Of a stretch of 64,000 nucleotides of DNA, positions 46,656-54,842 are shown piece after piece. Source of the stretch: Leifsonia aquatica H1aii (GTDB lineage Bacteria; Actinomycetota; Actinomycetes; Actinomycetales; Microbacteriaceae). Under the pieces are notes generated by a model. That model saw only the letters and a program-made list of their open reading frames with translations. It was not told the origin of the DNA and ran no database searches. The position numbers and the translations under genes were made by a program. The stretch is taken from contig NZ_AYMR01000018.1 in NCBI RefSeq assembly GCF_000633535.1, positions 62,001-126,000 on the forward strand, read 5' to 3'. How positions within the stretch are numbered: the stretch's first letter is position 1; each line of letters opens with the position of its first letter.

Positions 46656-48881
46656 GTGAATGACATGGGGGCACCTGCGACCGTCGGTCAAGCGCTCGAG
46701 CTCGTTGGCGAGCCGGCCGAAGATATCAAGGTCAGGCTCTCGCGAGAGTTGATAACGCTCCTGAGCGAGCAGCTCTACACCTCGGCATCCAAAGCTATCG
46801 AGGAATTGGTAGTTAACTCGTTCGACGCGGATGCTACTGACTGCTGGGTGGTCGTCCCGGCAGCTTCGCCCGGCACGGAAGTCGAAGAGCTCCCCGTCAT
46901 CGCCGTTTTTGATAACGGCGCGGGTATGGATGAGGAAGGTCTAACCGATCTGTGGCGAGTCGGGGCCTCCTCAAAGCGCGAGCAGGTCGTTGAGAGAATC
47001 CGTCGACGCCGACAAATCGGTAAGTTCGGCATCGGTAAGCTCGCAACGTATGCGCTCGCGTCACGTGTCACTTACATCACGTCGACCGGCAATGGCCAAA
47101 TACTCTCAGTCTCGCTTTCGTATCGTGCCTTTCAGTCGGAAGCAGGATCAGACTCCGACGAGCCAGTTTCACTCGCGGTACGGCGGATCACGACGCAGCA
47201 GTTAGAGAATCAGCCGGTCATCGTTCAGGTATGTGAAGCGAACGGGCTAGCGATCGGCGATACCCTCACAGGCGATCAGCATTGGACCCTCGTCCTGCTC
47301 GAGGAGTTCAAACCGCAGGTTGCAAAGCTCTCGGTTGGCAGGCTGCGGTGGGTTCTGAGCACGGCCATGCCCCTGGGGGATTTTCGCCTGCACTTGAATG
47401 GAGACCGCGTTGCTTCCAGCAAGGAAGAGGCGATCGCGAATCCAGTCGTTCGCTTCGCAGTCACGGACCTGCCGCCTGAACGCCTGAGCAGGCTCGAAGC
47501 TCGAACTGGTCTTAAATGGTCGGTCATCTCTAGCGAAACCGACGGGTCGCCAGTGCTGACCTGTGCGATCCTGCCCTCTGGTGTAACGGGGGAAGTCGTG
47601 GTTGCTGAGGAGACGATTTACGGAGGCAAGAGCAGCGATCTGACACGATCACACGGCTTCTTCGTGCGGGTTCGCGGCCGGCTAATTGCCGAGGATGATC
47701 CGCTCTTCGGCGTCACGCCTCTCACCTATGAGGTATTCAATCGGTTTCGAGCGCAGCTTGAAGTAGACGACCTAGATGAGGACCTGACCGCTCCCCGAGA
47801 AAGCGCGGGCGCGAGCGAACGTGTGCTTGTGCTGCAGGACGTATTAGTTGAGCTTTTCAACGAGGCCCGGGTCCGATACGACGACGCGATCAAGGCACGG
47901 TTCAAGCAGGATACGAAGCGAGAAGATCAGCGTCAGTACGTCTACCCACGATACGTAGAACGCCCTGTCGCTGACGCACTGCTGATTCTTGGCCAGGATG
48001 CCGAGACCCCTCCAGGGGGCTCCGACGCAGATGATAGTTGGTTCTACCTGAATGGGCCGCCGGCGGAACGTTTGTCGTCGATAGCAGCTGAGCTATACAG
48101 CGTTGAGTCTCGAGATCCGTTCGTTTTCAGGCTGGAAGAGAGAGAGCGCACGGGAAGATTGGTGGAGTTCACACCGGAGAACCGGTCAATCGTTGTCAAC
48201 GCCGATCACGAACTCGCGCTCGCCTTCAAGGACAATCACGCGGCTCGCGAACTTCTTTACGACGTGGCGGTTGCCGAAGCGCTGCTAGAGGTTTACCTTC
48301 GCGAGGCTGGCCTAGCCCCCCACCTCGTTGGAGAGGTACTAGAACGGCGGGATGGACTTCTGAGGAGCCTTGCTCGGGAGCACGTGAATTCTCCGTCGGC
48401 GATAGCAGCGTTGCTTCGCGATTCCAGCGCCAAAGATCGTGATCTAGAGATTGCGCTCGTGGTCGCAGCCAGGGCCCTCGGATTCGTAGCCAAACACATC
48501 GGGAACGCCGATAGAGCCGACGGCGTCGCCCGATTCCACGACTATCCGAATGGAGAACGCAAGATCACCTTGGAAGCCAAGTCGAGTGCTGACGTGCCCA
48601 GCCTCAGCGCATTGGACTTTGCGGGGTTAGAACAACACATGCGCGCCGAGGGAGCTCACGGATGTCTACTTGTGGCCCCGAGCTATCCCGGGGCTTCTCG
48701 TGGCGAGGACGCGCAGGCGGCGCAGCGAGCGCGAAGTGCCAAGGTAAGTTGTTGGACAATTGATCAGCTCGCCACAGTGGTAACGTCGCTCACGACTCAC
48801 GACTCACGACATAACGGCGAAAGCGGTTATGGAAATTGTCCTGACCCAGTTTGCCCCCGAAGACGTGGCGGCCGCCATTGA
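46656..48881 (+). CDS. MORC/Hsp90-like GHKL ATPase with C-terminal PD-(D/E)XK nuclease (frame interrupted near its end)
   Basis: 741 residues. N-terminal GHKL ATPase with N box ELVVNSFDADA, G1 box DNGAGM (86-91), an LWRVGASSKR turn and G2 box GKFGIGKLA, then a transducer-like middle. Residues about 590-715 form a PD-(D/E)XK nuclease: a GF-AKHIGNADRADGVARF strand, catalytic LEAKSS (Glu640, Lys642), and an SCWTIDQLATVV end. The last 25 residues are junk-like. A 7-bp repeat at 48789-48810 marks the frame loss: with one copy fewer the frame continues into the next ORF. GHKL-nuclease fusions are known from restriction-modification loci. Confidence 0.85.
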   Translation: MNDMGAPATVGQALELVGEPAEDIKVRLSRELITLLSEQLYTSASKAIEELVVNSFDADATDCWVVVPAASPGTEVEELPVIAVFDNGAGMDEEGLTDLWRVGASSKREQVVERIRRRRQIGKFGIGKLATYALASRVTYITSTGNGQILSVSLSYRAFQSEAGSDSDEPVSLAVRRITTQQLENQPVIVQVCEANGLAIGDTLTGDQHWTLVLLEEFKPQVAKLSVGRLRWVLSTAMPLGDFRLHLNGDRVASSKEEAIANPVVRFAVTDLPPERLSRLEARTGLKWSVISSETDGSPVLTCAILPSGVTGEVVVAEETIYGGKSSDLTRSHGFFVRVRGRLIAEDDPLFGVTPLTYEVFNRFRAQLEVDDLDEDLTAPRESAGASERVLVLQDVLVELFNEARVRYDDAIKARFKQDTKREDQRQYVYPRYVERPVADALLILGQDAETPPGGSDADDSWFYLNGPPAERLSSIAAELYSVESRDPFVFRLEERERTGRLVEFTPENRSIVVNADHELALAFKDNHAARELLYDVAVAEALLEVYLREAGLAPHLVGEVLERRDGLLRSLAREHVNSPSAIAALLRDSSAKDRDLEIALVVAARALGFVAKHIGNADRADGVARFHDYPNGERKITLEAKSSADVPSLSALDFAGLEQHMRAEGAHGCLLVAPSYPGASRGEDAQAAQRARSAKVSCWTIDQLATVVTSLTTHDSRHNGESGYGNCPDPVCPRRRGGRH
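48789..48810. repeat. 7-bp tandem repeat, three copies, at the GHKL reading-frame break
   Basis: The heptamer TCACGAC occurs at 48790-48796, 48797-48803 and 48804-48810. Because 7 is not a multiple of three, each gain or loss changes the frame. Deleting one unit joins residue 716 of the GHKL-nuclease directly to the downstream frame (THDITAKAVMEIVLTQ). Confidence 0.9.
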
Positions 48882-49236
48882 CCGCCTACTGGCGGACCCT
48901 GCACTTGCACCGCGGAAGCTGGCGGTGGCAATGCTGGTGGGTCTGCGCAATCTGGAACAATATGCGCCCGCGGATGCGCTGCGTAGCCTTGACATGATCT
49001 TGCCTGAGCTAGGCCGGATGGGCGCCAAACCCACCCAAGCGGAAGCAAAGGTGGCATTGCGCCAGCTTGTGGGAGCTAGCGGGGGCGCGCTCACATTGGT
49101 TGGTGAGGACCGTCTTCTTTTCAACACCTCTATGGAGGAGCTTGAGCGACGAACCGCTGCTTGGGCGGCCAATAACCACACTCTGCGGCACGGCAGCACC
49201 TTCCACGACTCTGGAGCGCCGAAGCCCGAGATCTGA
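48829..49236 (+). CDS. Probable C-terminal part of the GHKL-nuclease (135 aa, out of frame)
   Basis: An ATG-started frame of 135 codons overlapping the GHKL gene by 53 bp. The product is helical (FAPEDVAAAIDRLLADPALAPRK, VAMLVGLRNLEQYAPADALRSL). The open frame extends upstream of the ATG to the heptamer repeat, and with two rather than three heptamers it would be the C-terminus of an 857-residue protein. It could also be translated alone; no good ribosome site is seen. Confidence 0.65.
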   Translation: MEIVLTQFAPEDVAAAIDRLLADPALAPRKLAVAMLVGLRNLEQYAPADALRSLDMILPELGRMGAKPTQAEAKVALRQLVGASGGALTLVGEDRLLFNTSMEELERRTAAWAANNHTLRHGSTFHDSGAPKPEI

Positions 49237-49614
49237 TGCACCAGCGCTGAGCGCTGTACTTTTGATATCGCCAGCTGTGACTTTGCCCAAGACAAGCGTC
49301 ACGCTTTCAGCCTGCGTGGAAGCGTCAGCGTGCAACGATGATGGCGGGAACCGCTGGGCGGCACGGATTTGCAGTTCGATCCGCATCGAGGTGCGTGACA
49401 ATATGGCGCGCCAAACATACTTGCTGGACATCGGCATGTTCTTTCCGTCCGGCGCGCTCGAACCCGACTGGTGGCCATGTTCAATTTTTGCCCACAATTT
49501 GCCCGCAATCGGGTGAGTTCCTATGTGATCGCAGTCATCGCCAAGCGGTCAGGAAGCGCGGAATTCCGCGGATTTACCCATCACATGGACGATGCTTAAA
49601 GGGTGGTCGCAGTT
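49237..49614. other. 378-bp region between the last island gene and the right repeat
   Basis: No supportable gene. It contains a perfect 14-bp palindrome CGCGGAATTCCGCG (49557-49570), 44 bp before the right repeat, which might be part of the attachment region. Confidence 0.5.
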
Positions 49615-49637
49615 TTCGAGTCCCTCCAGGGGCACTT
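49615..49637 (+). repeat. attR-like direct repeat
   Basis: Exact 23-bp copy of the tRNA-Arg 3' end (38008-38030). Flanking bases on both sides differ from those of the left copy, so the repeat length is precisely defined. Confidence 0.88.
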
Positions 49638-49786
49638 GTCGACGCGGGCGCTATCGTCAGCTCGACCTTCCAGCAGTTGTAGCCTCGTGCGCGTCGTGAA
49701 ACGTGTTGCGGCGGCGCTGTTTTGGTCGGCGGTGACGTTCTCACCCTCTTCGCGAAGGCCGCCGATACCGGCGGGCGAACCACTAC

Positions 49787-51389
49787 CTACCTGCGGTCGT
49801 TGTCGAAGTAGCGCTTGAGGTAGTCGCGCAGCGCGTCATCGCACACGTACACGTACGTCCCGCGGATTCCGCGCGTGAGCAGCACCCCGTAGATGTTCTT
49901 CACATACCCGAGAATGTCGTCGTCCGTGTAGCGAATGCCTCGCTTCCGGTTGTCTTCCATTCCCTTCTTATCGAAGTAGCTGCTGCGATCGAACCAGATG
50001 CCGCGATCGGGTGAATACCGGAGGTCTGGGCCGATGATCACGCCCGCGTAGTTCAGGTCGTAGCCCTGGACGGTGTGAATCGAGCCGACCTCGTCCAGCG
50101 AACCGGGCGAGTTGATCCAGTCGGTCTGTGTACGGTTCCAACGGAGCGCGACACCGTCGAGTTCGATGTCGTATGCGTCGGGGGTCTTGCGGCTCTTCCA
50201 CTTCCACGCGTATCCCGCCACTAAGCGGGAGAGGCCCGCCTCGGCATCGCGAGCGCGCACGAGCTCGCGCATCTGTGCGAGATCGTCGAAGTACCGCAGA
50301 TCGTACCCATCGAATGCTCGAGGATCGGGCTTGTCCCCGCGGAGGACGCTGCGCACGTAGGCGGTGTAGTCGTCGCCAGCCTTGACGCGAAGCTGCGAAT
50401 GGAGACGGTAGAACTGGTGCCCGTTCGTTGCGTCGTTCACCACAGTGCGCACCACAGTCGCGGGCAGGTCCGATGGACGAACGGACTGCTCGCCATCGAT
50501 GAGGAGCAGCTGGTGACGACTCTGCTCGATAACCCAGTCCAACTGCGTGAATGCGTCGTCGTCGCGTCCAAACAATTTCTCGTTGATACGAGGGAAGAGG
50601 GCATTGAGCGGGCCGGCGGGCTGATTGGCTCGGTGATTCAGCCGATGAGCCTCATCCACGACGAGCAGGTCGAATTTCTCGTGGCTCGTTCCGATTCAGG
50701 AGCTCGCTGTTCTCCGGGACGAAGAAGTCAGAAAATCGTGAGTCTTCGTCCGGCTCGAGGGCGCCGCGACCCTCTCCGATGTCGCGCAGGAGCTTGATGA
50801 GGTAGATCGCCACGATCGTTTTGCCGGTGCCTGGATCGCCCTGGACGACGATCGGCTTGCCCCGCGGGACCCGGTAGTCGTGGAGGAGACCTTCGACGAT
50901 GTTCTCGACCGCGACAGCTTGGTCCGTCGTCAGCGCCTTGAACGGCGAGAACTTGAACAGGTCACTATTCTCGATCTCCGGAATGCTGCGTTCGAACAGT
51001 CCGCGCGAGCGCAAGTTCTCGAAGATGCGGTCGAAGTCAGCCTGGTAACGGTCGCGGTCGAAGTACCGCGCATCAGTGACACCCTCATTTCGGTTGAGGA
51101 CCTCGAGCTTCCCGTCGCCGGCGAACATGCGGATCAGGAAAGACTCCAGATCCAGACAGACGGATTTGTTGAACTCGTCGTGCAGGATCACGCGAACGGA
51201 GCCCAGCGCATCCTTCGAGTGGTCGGCGTTGTGTTGGCGCATTCGGCTCGTTGCGCTGAGCGTCTCACCGACGTACACGCTCGACGAGTCGTCCATCACA
51301 TAGACAACGGGCCAATTGTGCAGGCGCGCATCACCGGTCTCGCCGCTCGGGTCCGTACGGAGGAGCGGGACGATGTCAAAGCTGGTCAT
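49787..51389 (-). pseudogene. GIY-YIG / DUF2075 helicase-like gene, broken by an internal deletion
   Basis: The 5' part (from ATG 51389) encodes a GIY-YIG-like domain (WPVVYVMDDSSSVYVGETL, SRMRQHN) and Walker A VVQGDPGTGKTIVAIYLIKLL, then stops soon after ENSELL. The 3' part, in another frame, resumes at SHEKFDLLVVDEAHRLNHR (Walker B) and runs to YLKRYFDNDRR. The 40-50 residues normally found between these blocks are missing, and the frames differ, so a deletion at about 50685-50700 inactivated the gene. It overlaps the MazG-like gene by 14 bp. Confidence 0.8.
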
Positions 51390-51696
51390 ACTTGGTGCTT
51401 CGACCACGCGCCTTGTCGGCCGGATATTTGGTCCGAGTGCGCGCGAGCTTCTCCAGGACGATTCTGTCCGGATCCAGGTTGAGCCGATCGGCGAGCAGAT
51501 AGCAGTAGGTGAGGACATCGGCGAGTTCGTCTCGCACCCGATCGGGGTCGGATTCGCCGCTCCACTGGAAGCACTCCAGAAGCTCGCCCGCCTCGATGGC
51601 GACACTCTTGGCGAGATTGTCCGGGGAATGGAACTGACCCCAGTCTCGCTCTGCTACGAAAGCACGGAGCTCATCACGCACGGTGTTGTCTGCCAC
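51376..51696 (-). CDS. MazG-like nucleotide pyrophosphohydrolase
   Basis: A 106-residue single MazG-like domain: AFVAERDWGQFHSPDNLAKSVAIEAGELLECFQW with the EAGELLE metal site, then DRVRDELADVLTYCYLLADRLN with the second acidic motif (ExxD). It hydrolyses NTPs/dNTPs to NMP and pyrophosphate. GTG start at 51696. Overlap with the broken helicase gene shows they were one unit; the pair recurs in other bacteria near defence genes as far as I recall. Confidence 0.82.
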   Translation of the reverse strand: MADNTVRDELRAFVAERDWGQFHSPDNLAKSVAIEAGELLECFQWSGESDPDRVRDELADVLTYCYLLADRLNLDPDRIVLEKLARTRTKYPADKARGRSTKYDQL

Positions 51697-51815
51697 GTGC
51701 CTCACCGTAGCAAGGGCAGACGGTCGATGTCTGGAGTCATCGCCGGAAGGGTGCGCCGAGACCGCACAGGGTGTGACATCCATCTCACAACCGCGGAGGT
51801 TGACCGTCGCTGTTC

Positions 51816-52904
51816 CTATGCCCGGACGACTTCGAACTCCGATCCATCTCGAACTGCAATTGCGATCTTGTGGTGGTGCAGCAAACTCACAAGGTCTGCC
51901 GTGGGCCGGCCCGGCAGCAGCACCATCGGCTCGGCCTGAATCCCCGCCTCTGCGGCAACGTGAACGTAGTCAAGAACCTGACCGATCGCGTGGCGCACGT
52001 AGTCGCGGCCTGAAGATCGCTTCGCTTCAACGATCCATCCCAACGACTCGACGTACAGATCGGGCTCGATCGTCGTGCCGGAGGTCGCCAACTGAAGCCG
52101 CTGTGGTTCGTTCCCGCGGGCTCTCAGCCAGGCGCCGAAATCCGCCTGCAACTCAAACTCGACTCGCGAAACAACGCGGTCGCTAGGCAACGCCGGCACC
52201 TCGTTGACCACAACAATGTCCGCAGCATCTGGGGGCGTCCAACGGGTGACATGCGCGCTTGGCACTGCCGGCGCGGACGGAGCAGCCAGAAGGCTCGCGT
52301 CTGCGTCCACCGGGACAAGATTGAAGATGATTCCGTTGCGCGGGTTCCCTTCAACGTCCGGGATAGTCTCGATCGAGCAGGTCGGATCACCGGTCGCGAA
52401 CGTTCCGACAAAGGTGGCGGAGGTACCAGAGACGGTGAATAGCCTGATCGGGCGGCCATCGGGACCGGACTCGCGGAGAGCCAGGTTGCCTCGCTTGAAC
52501 ACCTGATCTCCCCGCTGACCTTCGCCCGTATAGGAGAAGGAGCCGTCCGGCTGTAGGCCCTCAAAGAGGTGGTAGCCGAATCCGGCACCACTTTCGACGC
52601 TCGAGAAGACCACGATGTCGGGCAAGCCGCGAAGCGTCACGATCCCGCTCTGTCGGCTGCCGCCGAGTGCCTCGTGCAGCTCGCGTCGGAGAACCGTGTC
52701 GCCCGGCTCGAGCGTCCAGGTGGGAACTCGGGTCGACGCCTCGCCACCAAACCGGGCGCGGATGGCATCGGCCTGCGTCTCGGTGAGATGCCAGCGAGTA
52801 ATGCCCTCCTCAAGCGTCCCGTAGAGGTCGCGGAGCGCATCGCGAATCCGCTTCTGATCGACGCCGAGCTCAAGCGAGAGTTGTGCGGGAGTACGCGTGG
52901 CCAT
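51816..52904 (-). CDS. SRA-like domain / PD-(D/E)XK restriction endonuclease (type IV-like)
   Basis: 362 residues. N-terminal short HTH-like part (AQLSLELGVDQKRIRDAL), then an SRA-like modified-base-binding domain (LEPGDTVLRRELHEALGGSR, GFGYHLFEG, FSYTGEGQRGDQVFKRGN) as in ScoMcrA-type enzymes. The C-terminus is a classical PD-(D/E)XK nuclease: EPDLYVESLGWIVEAKRSS with Asp282, Glu293, Lys295. It should cut DNA carrying a modified base, without a cognate methylase. ATG at 52904. First gene of the leftward cluster; 119 bp separate it from the MazG-like gene. Confidence 0.85.
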   Translation of the reverse strand: MATRTPAQLSLELGVDQKRIRDALRDLYGTLEEGITRWHLTETQADAIRARFGGEASTRVPTWTLEPGDTVLRRELHEALGGSRQSGIVTLRGLPDIVVFSSVESGAGFGYHLFEGLQPDGSFSYTGEGQRGDQVFKRGNLALRESGPDGRPIRLFTVSGTSATFVGTFATGDPTCSIETIPDVEGNPRNGIIFNLVPVDADASLLAAPSAPAVPSAHVTRWTPPDAADIVVVNEVPALPSDRVVSRVEFELQADFGAWLRARGNEPQRLQLATSGTTIEPDLYVESLGWIVEAKRSSGRDYVRHAIGQVLDYVHVAAEAGIQAEPMVLLPGRPTADLVSLLHHHKIAIAVRDGSEFEVVRA

Positions 52905-52987
52905 GTATTGACGGTATTGAAGACGTGCAATGCGGACAATTCCCCCGAATGGCCACCACAAGCGACTGTGTGCGATCTCGTCGGAGG

Positions 52988-53015
52988 TTGAGGCCGGCCG
53001 TGACGCCGGCCTCAA
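52988..53015. terminator. Hairpin between the SRA-like nuclease and DHFR-family genes
   Basis: A perfect 11-bp stem (52988-52998 with 53005-53015) and 6-nt loop, 22 bp past the stop of the leftward DHFR-family gene. Suitable as its terminator. Confidence 0.55.
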
Positions 53016-53037
53016 CGGGAGCAATCACGCCCCGCCC

Positions 53038-53598
53038 CTACCCACCTGGCCGAAACCGCAGCGCCGTGACCCCCGACTGGAACTCCTCCCGATCCACGAG
53101 CTCGAGCCGGATCTGCTCCCGCAGCCCGGTGAGCAGCGTCGGCCCATGTCCGGCGAGCACGGGCTGCACGACGAACACGTATTCGTCGATCAGGCCGAGG
53201 TCTGCCAGCACGCGGGGGAGCGTCACTCCGCCCACGAAGAGGCCCTCGCCGGGCTCGTTCTTGAGGCGCTGGACGGCCGCTCCAACGTCGCCTCGGAGGA
53301 GTTCGGCGTTCCAGTCGACCTCGGTCAGGGTGCTCGACACGACGTGCTTCCTGGCGCCGTCGATGGCCTCGGCGAAGGGGATCTGCCACGCATCCATCCA
53401 CTCGGGCCAAGCGCCTGACGGCGGCCGTCGCCAGGCGGATTCCATCATGTCGTAGGTGACGCGGCCGAAGAGAAGGGCGTCGGCGCGCTCCAGCTCGGTG
53501 GTCCAGAAGCGCATCGACTCCTCGTCCGGGGGAAGACCTGCCTCGTGGTGGCAGCAGCCGTCGAGCGTGACGTTGATGGCGTATCGGAGGGGTCTCAT
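53038..53598 (-). CDS. Dihydrofolate reductase-family protein (RibD_C fold)
   Basis: A 186-residue RibD_C/YyaP-like protein: LRYAINVTLDGCCHHE, ADALLFGRVTYDMMESAW, KHVVSSTL, EGLFVGGVTLPRVLADLGLIDEYVF and VQPVLAGHGPTLL. Members bind NADPH, but their substrates are mostly unknown. Return to GC-rich codon use indicates core chromosome again. ATG at 53598. Confidence 0.85.
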   Translation of the reverse strand: MRPLRYAINVTLDGCCHHEAGLPPDEESMRFWTTELERADALLFGRVTYDMMESAWRRPPSGAWPEWMDAWQIPFAEAIDGARKHVVSSTLTEVDWNAELLRGDVGAAVQRLKNEPGEGLFVGGVTLPRVLADLGLIDEYVFVVQPVLAGHGPTLLTGLREQIRLELVDREEFQSGVTALRFRPGG

Positions 53599-53647
53599 CT
53601 CGTTCCTTTCATCGACGCTGATGAATGTGACCGTCCATCTTTCCGGA

Positions 53648-54085
53648 CTAGTCGTGGGGAGGGCGGCGCAGCTTCTTGATGTCGGTGCGCTGCTTCTTCG
53701 CGGTCAACCTGCGTTCTGTGGCGCCGCGACTCGGCTTGGTCGGGCGTCGCGGTGGCGCGGGTGGGCGGAGCGCGTCGGCGACGAGCTCCGCGAGTCGAGC
53801 GCGCGCGGCCTCCCTGTTGCGCAGCTGGGCGCGGTGCTCGGAGGCCGCGATCGTCAGGACTCCGTCGGCGATCCGGTTGCCGAGACGCGCGAGGAGGCGT
53901 TCGCGCTGCGACGCAGAGAGTGCGGTGGAGGCCGCCACATACCAGACGAGCTCCGCGCGAGAGTCCGCGGTGTTCACGCCTTGGCCGCCCGGCCCGGATG
54001 ACCGCGAGAACCGCCAGGACAGCTCGGACTCGGGGATCGTGAGTCCTGCGTCGACCTGAAGGCCGGGGCGGTGGGCGGCGGGCAT
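53648..54085 (-). CDS. arfB: Alternative ribosome-rescue factor ArfB (peptidyl-tRNA hydrolase, GGQ)
   Basis: A 145-residue single-domain release factor: ESELSWRFSRSSGPGGQGVNTADSRAEL contains the catalytic GGQ, and the Lys/Arg-rich tail (PTKPSRGATERRLTAKKQRT) is the segment that enters the empty mRNA channel of a stalled ribosome. It frees peptides on non-stop ribosomes. ATG at 54085; an upstream in-frame ATG would add a low-complexity lead. Confidence 0.9.
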   Translation of the reverse strand: MPAAHRPGLQVDAGLTIPESELSWRFSRSSGPGGQGVNTADSRAELVWYVAASTALSASQRERLLARLGNRIADGVLTIAASEHRAQLRNREAARARLAELVADALRPPAPPRRPTKPSRGATERRLTAKKQRTDIKKLRRPPHD

Positions 54086-54232
54086 GCGTCCATCATCCTC
54101 GTCCGGCCCTGCGCAGCGCCATCGGCATCGAGCGGGAGCCGCCAGTGACGACGCGGGCGAGGTCACTCACTGGGGCCGGGCCCCGTACCGGACAACTCAG
54201 CGGCCCCTGGATCGTGGACTAGCATTTCGAAG

Positions 54233-54457
54233 GTGACTCCCGCACCGATCGACGACATCTCCATCGGCGGCGACGGCATCCGACTGGGCCAGTTCCTGAA
54301 GTTCGCCGGCCTCCTCGACTCCGGCGGGGACGTCAAAGAGGCCATCATCGACGGCTACGTGACCGTGAACGGCGAGGTCGACCGGCGACGCGGGAGGCAG
54401 CTGCAGCTTGGGGACGTCGTCACGTTCGAGGGGCGCAGCGTCCGCGTCTGCCCGTGA
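54233..54457 (+). CDS. S4-domain RNA-binding protein (YbcJ/YaaA type)
   Basis: 74 residues forming one S4 domain: IRLGQFLKFAGLLDSGGDVKEAI, then IDGYVTVNGEVDRRRGRQLQLGDVVTF. The GTG at 54233 is the only start that keeps the domain. Probably binds structured RNA on the ribosome or tRNA. Confidence 0.85.
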   Translation: MTPAPIDDISIGGDGIRLGQFLKFAGLLDSGGDVKEAIIDGYVTVNGEVDRRRGRQLQLGDVVTFEGRSVRVCP

Positions 54458-54482
54458 GGAGAGCGACTGGAGTGAGGACCCC

Positions 54483-54830
54483 GTGAACATCACCCTGCTC
54501 GTGCGCTTCGTCGCCGTGGCCGAGGAGCTGCACTTCCCGCGCGCGGCGAAGGCCCTCGACATCCCGTTGGCATCGCTCTACTCGTCGATCGCGAAGCTGG
54601 AGGAGCAGGTGGGGGCGCCGCTGTTCGTCCGGAACTCCGCCGAGACGCGACTGACGGACGCCGGAACGCTCTTCCTCGCCACGGCGAAGGACGAGATCGC
54701 GGCGGCGCCCGCACCGGCCGCGAAGCCGGTCGTTCCGGCCGGCGGCAAGGCCAAAGCCTCCAAGGGCAAGGGGCGGGCGCCGGCCGTCAAGGGGCAGCCG
54801 AAGCCGTACAAGAAGCGGCAGGGGCGGTAG
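54483..54830 (+). CDS. LysR-type HTH protein without effector domain, Lys-rich tail
   Basis: 115 residues: a complete LysR HTH (LLVRFVAVAEELHFPRAAKALDIPLASLYSSIAKLEEQVGAPLFVRNS, LTDAGTLFL) followed, instead of the usual 200-residue ligand domain, by an Ala/Pro linker and a basic tail of Lys-rich repeats (KAKASKGKGRA, KPYKKRQGR). The tail should bind DNA or RNA non-specifically. GTG start, 25 bp after the S4 gene. Confidence 0.8.
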   Translation: MNITLLVRFVAVAEELHFPRAAKALDIPLASLYSSIAKLEEQVGAPLFVRNSAETRLTDAGTLFLATAKDEIAAAPAPAAKPVVPAGGKAKASKGKGRAPAVKGQPKPYKKRQGR

Positions 54831-54842
54831 CGCCGCGCCCCG

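Larger units (their letters stand above)
38008..49637. mobile_element. 11.6-kb genomic island integrated at tRNA-Arg(CCT), defence cargo
   Basis: Bounded by a 23-bp exact direct repeat at the tRNA 3' end. Inside, A and T are visibly more common, third codon positions are less G/C-biased, and intergenic gaps are longer than in the flanks. The cargo is nucleases, an McrBC pair, a methyltransferase and a GHKL ATPase-nuclease. No integrase, excisionase or relaxase was recognised, so it may be mobilised in trans or be immobile. Confidence 0.85.

Noticed and set aside
49067..49516. Plus-strand frame ending in LLDIGMFFPSGALEPDWWP and similar, near attR
   Set aside because: The tail looks protein-like, but the first part is the out-of-frame shadow of the preceding gene, and I could not find a start or a family. 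Not an integrase.
49615..49637. Second tRNA gene at the right repeat
   Set aside because: Only the T-loop, 3' acceptor strand and discriminator of the tRNA are present; the D and anticodon arms are missing, so it is an attachment repeat.
54408..54482. N-terminal extension of the LysR-like protein
   Set aside because: It would run through the end of the S4 gene in another frame; the GTG at 54483 begins exactly at the HTH.
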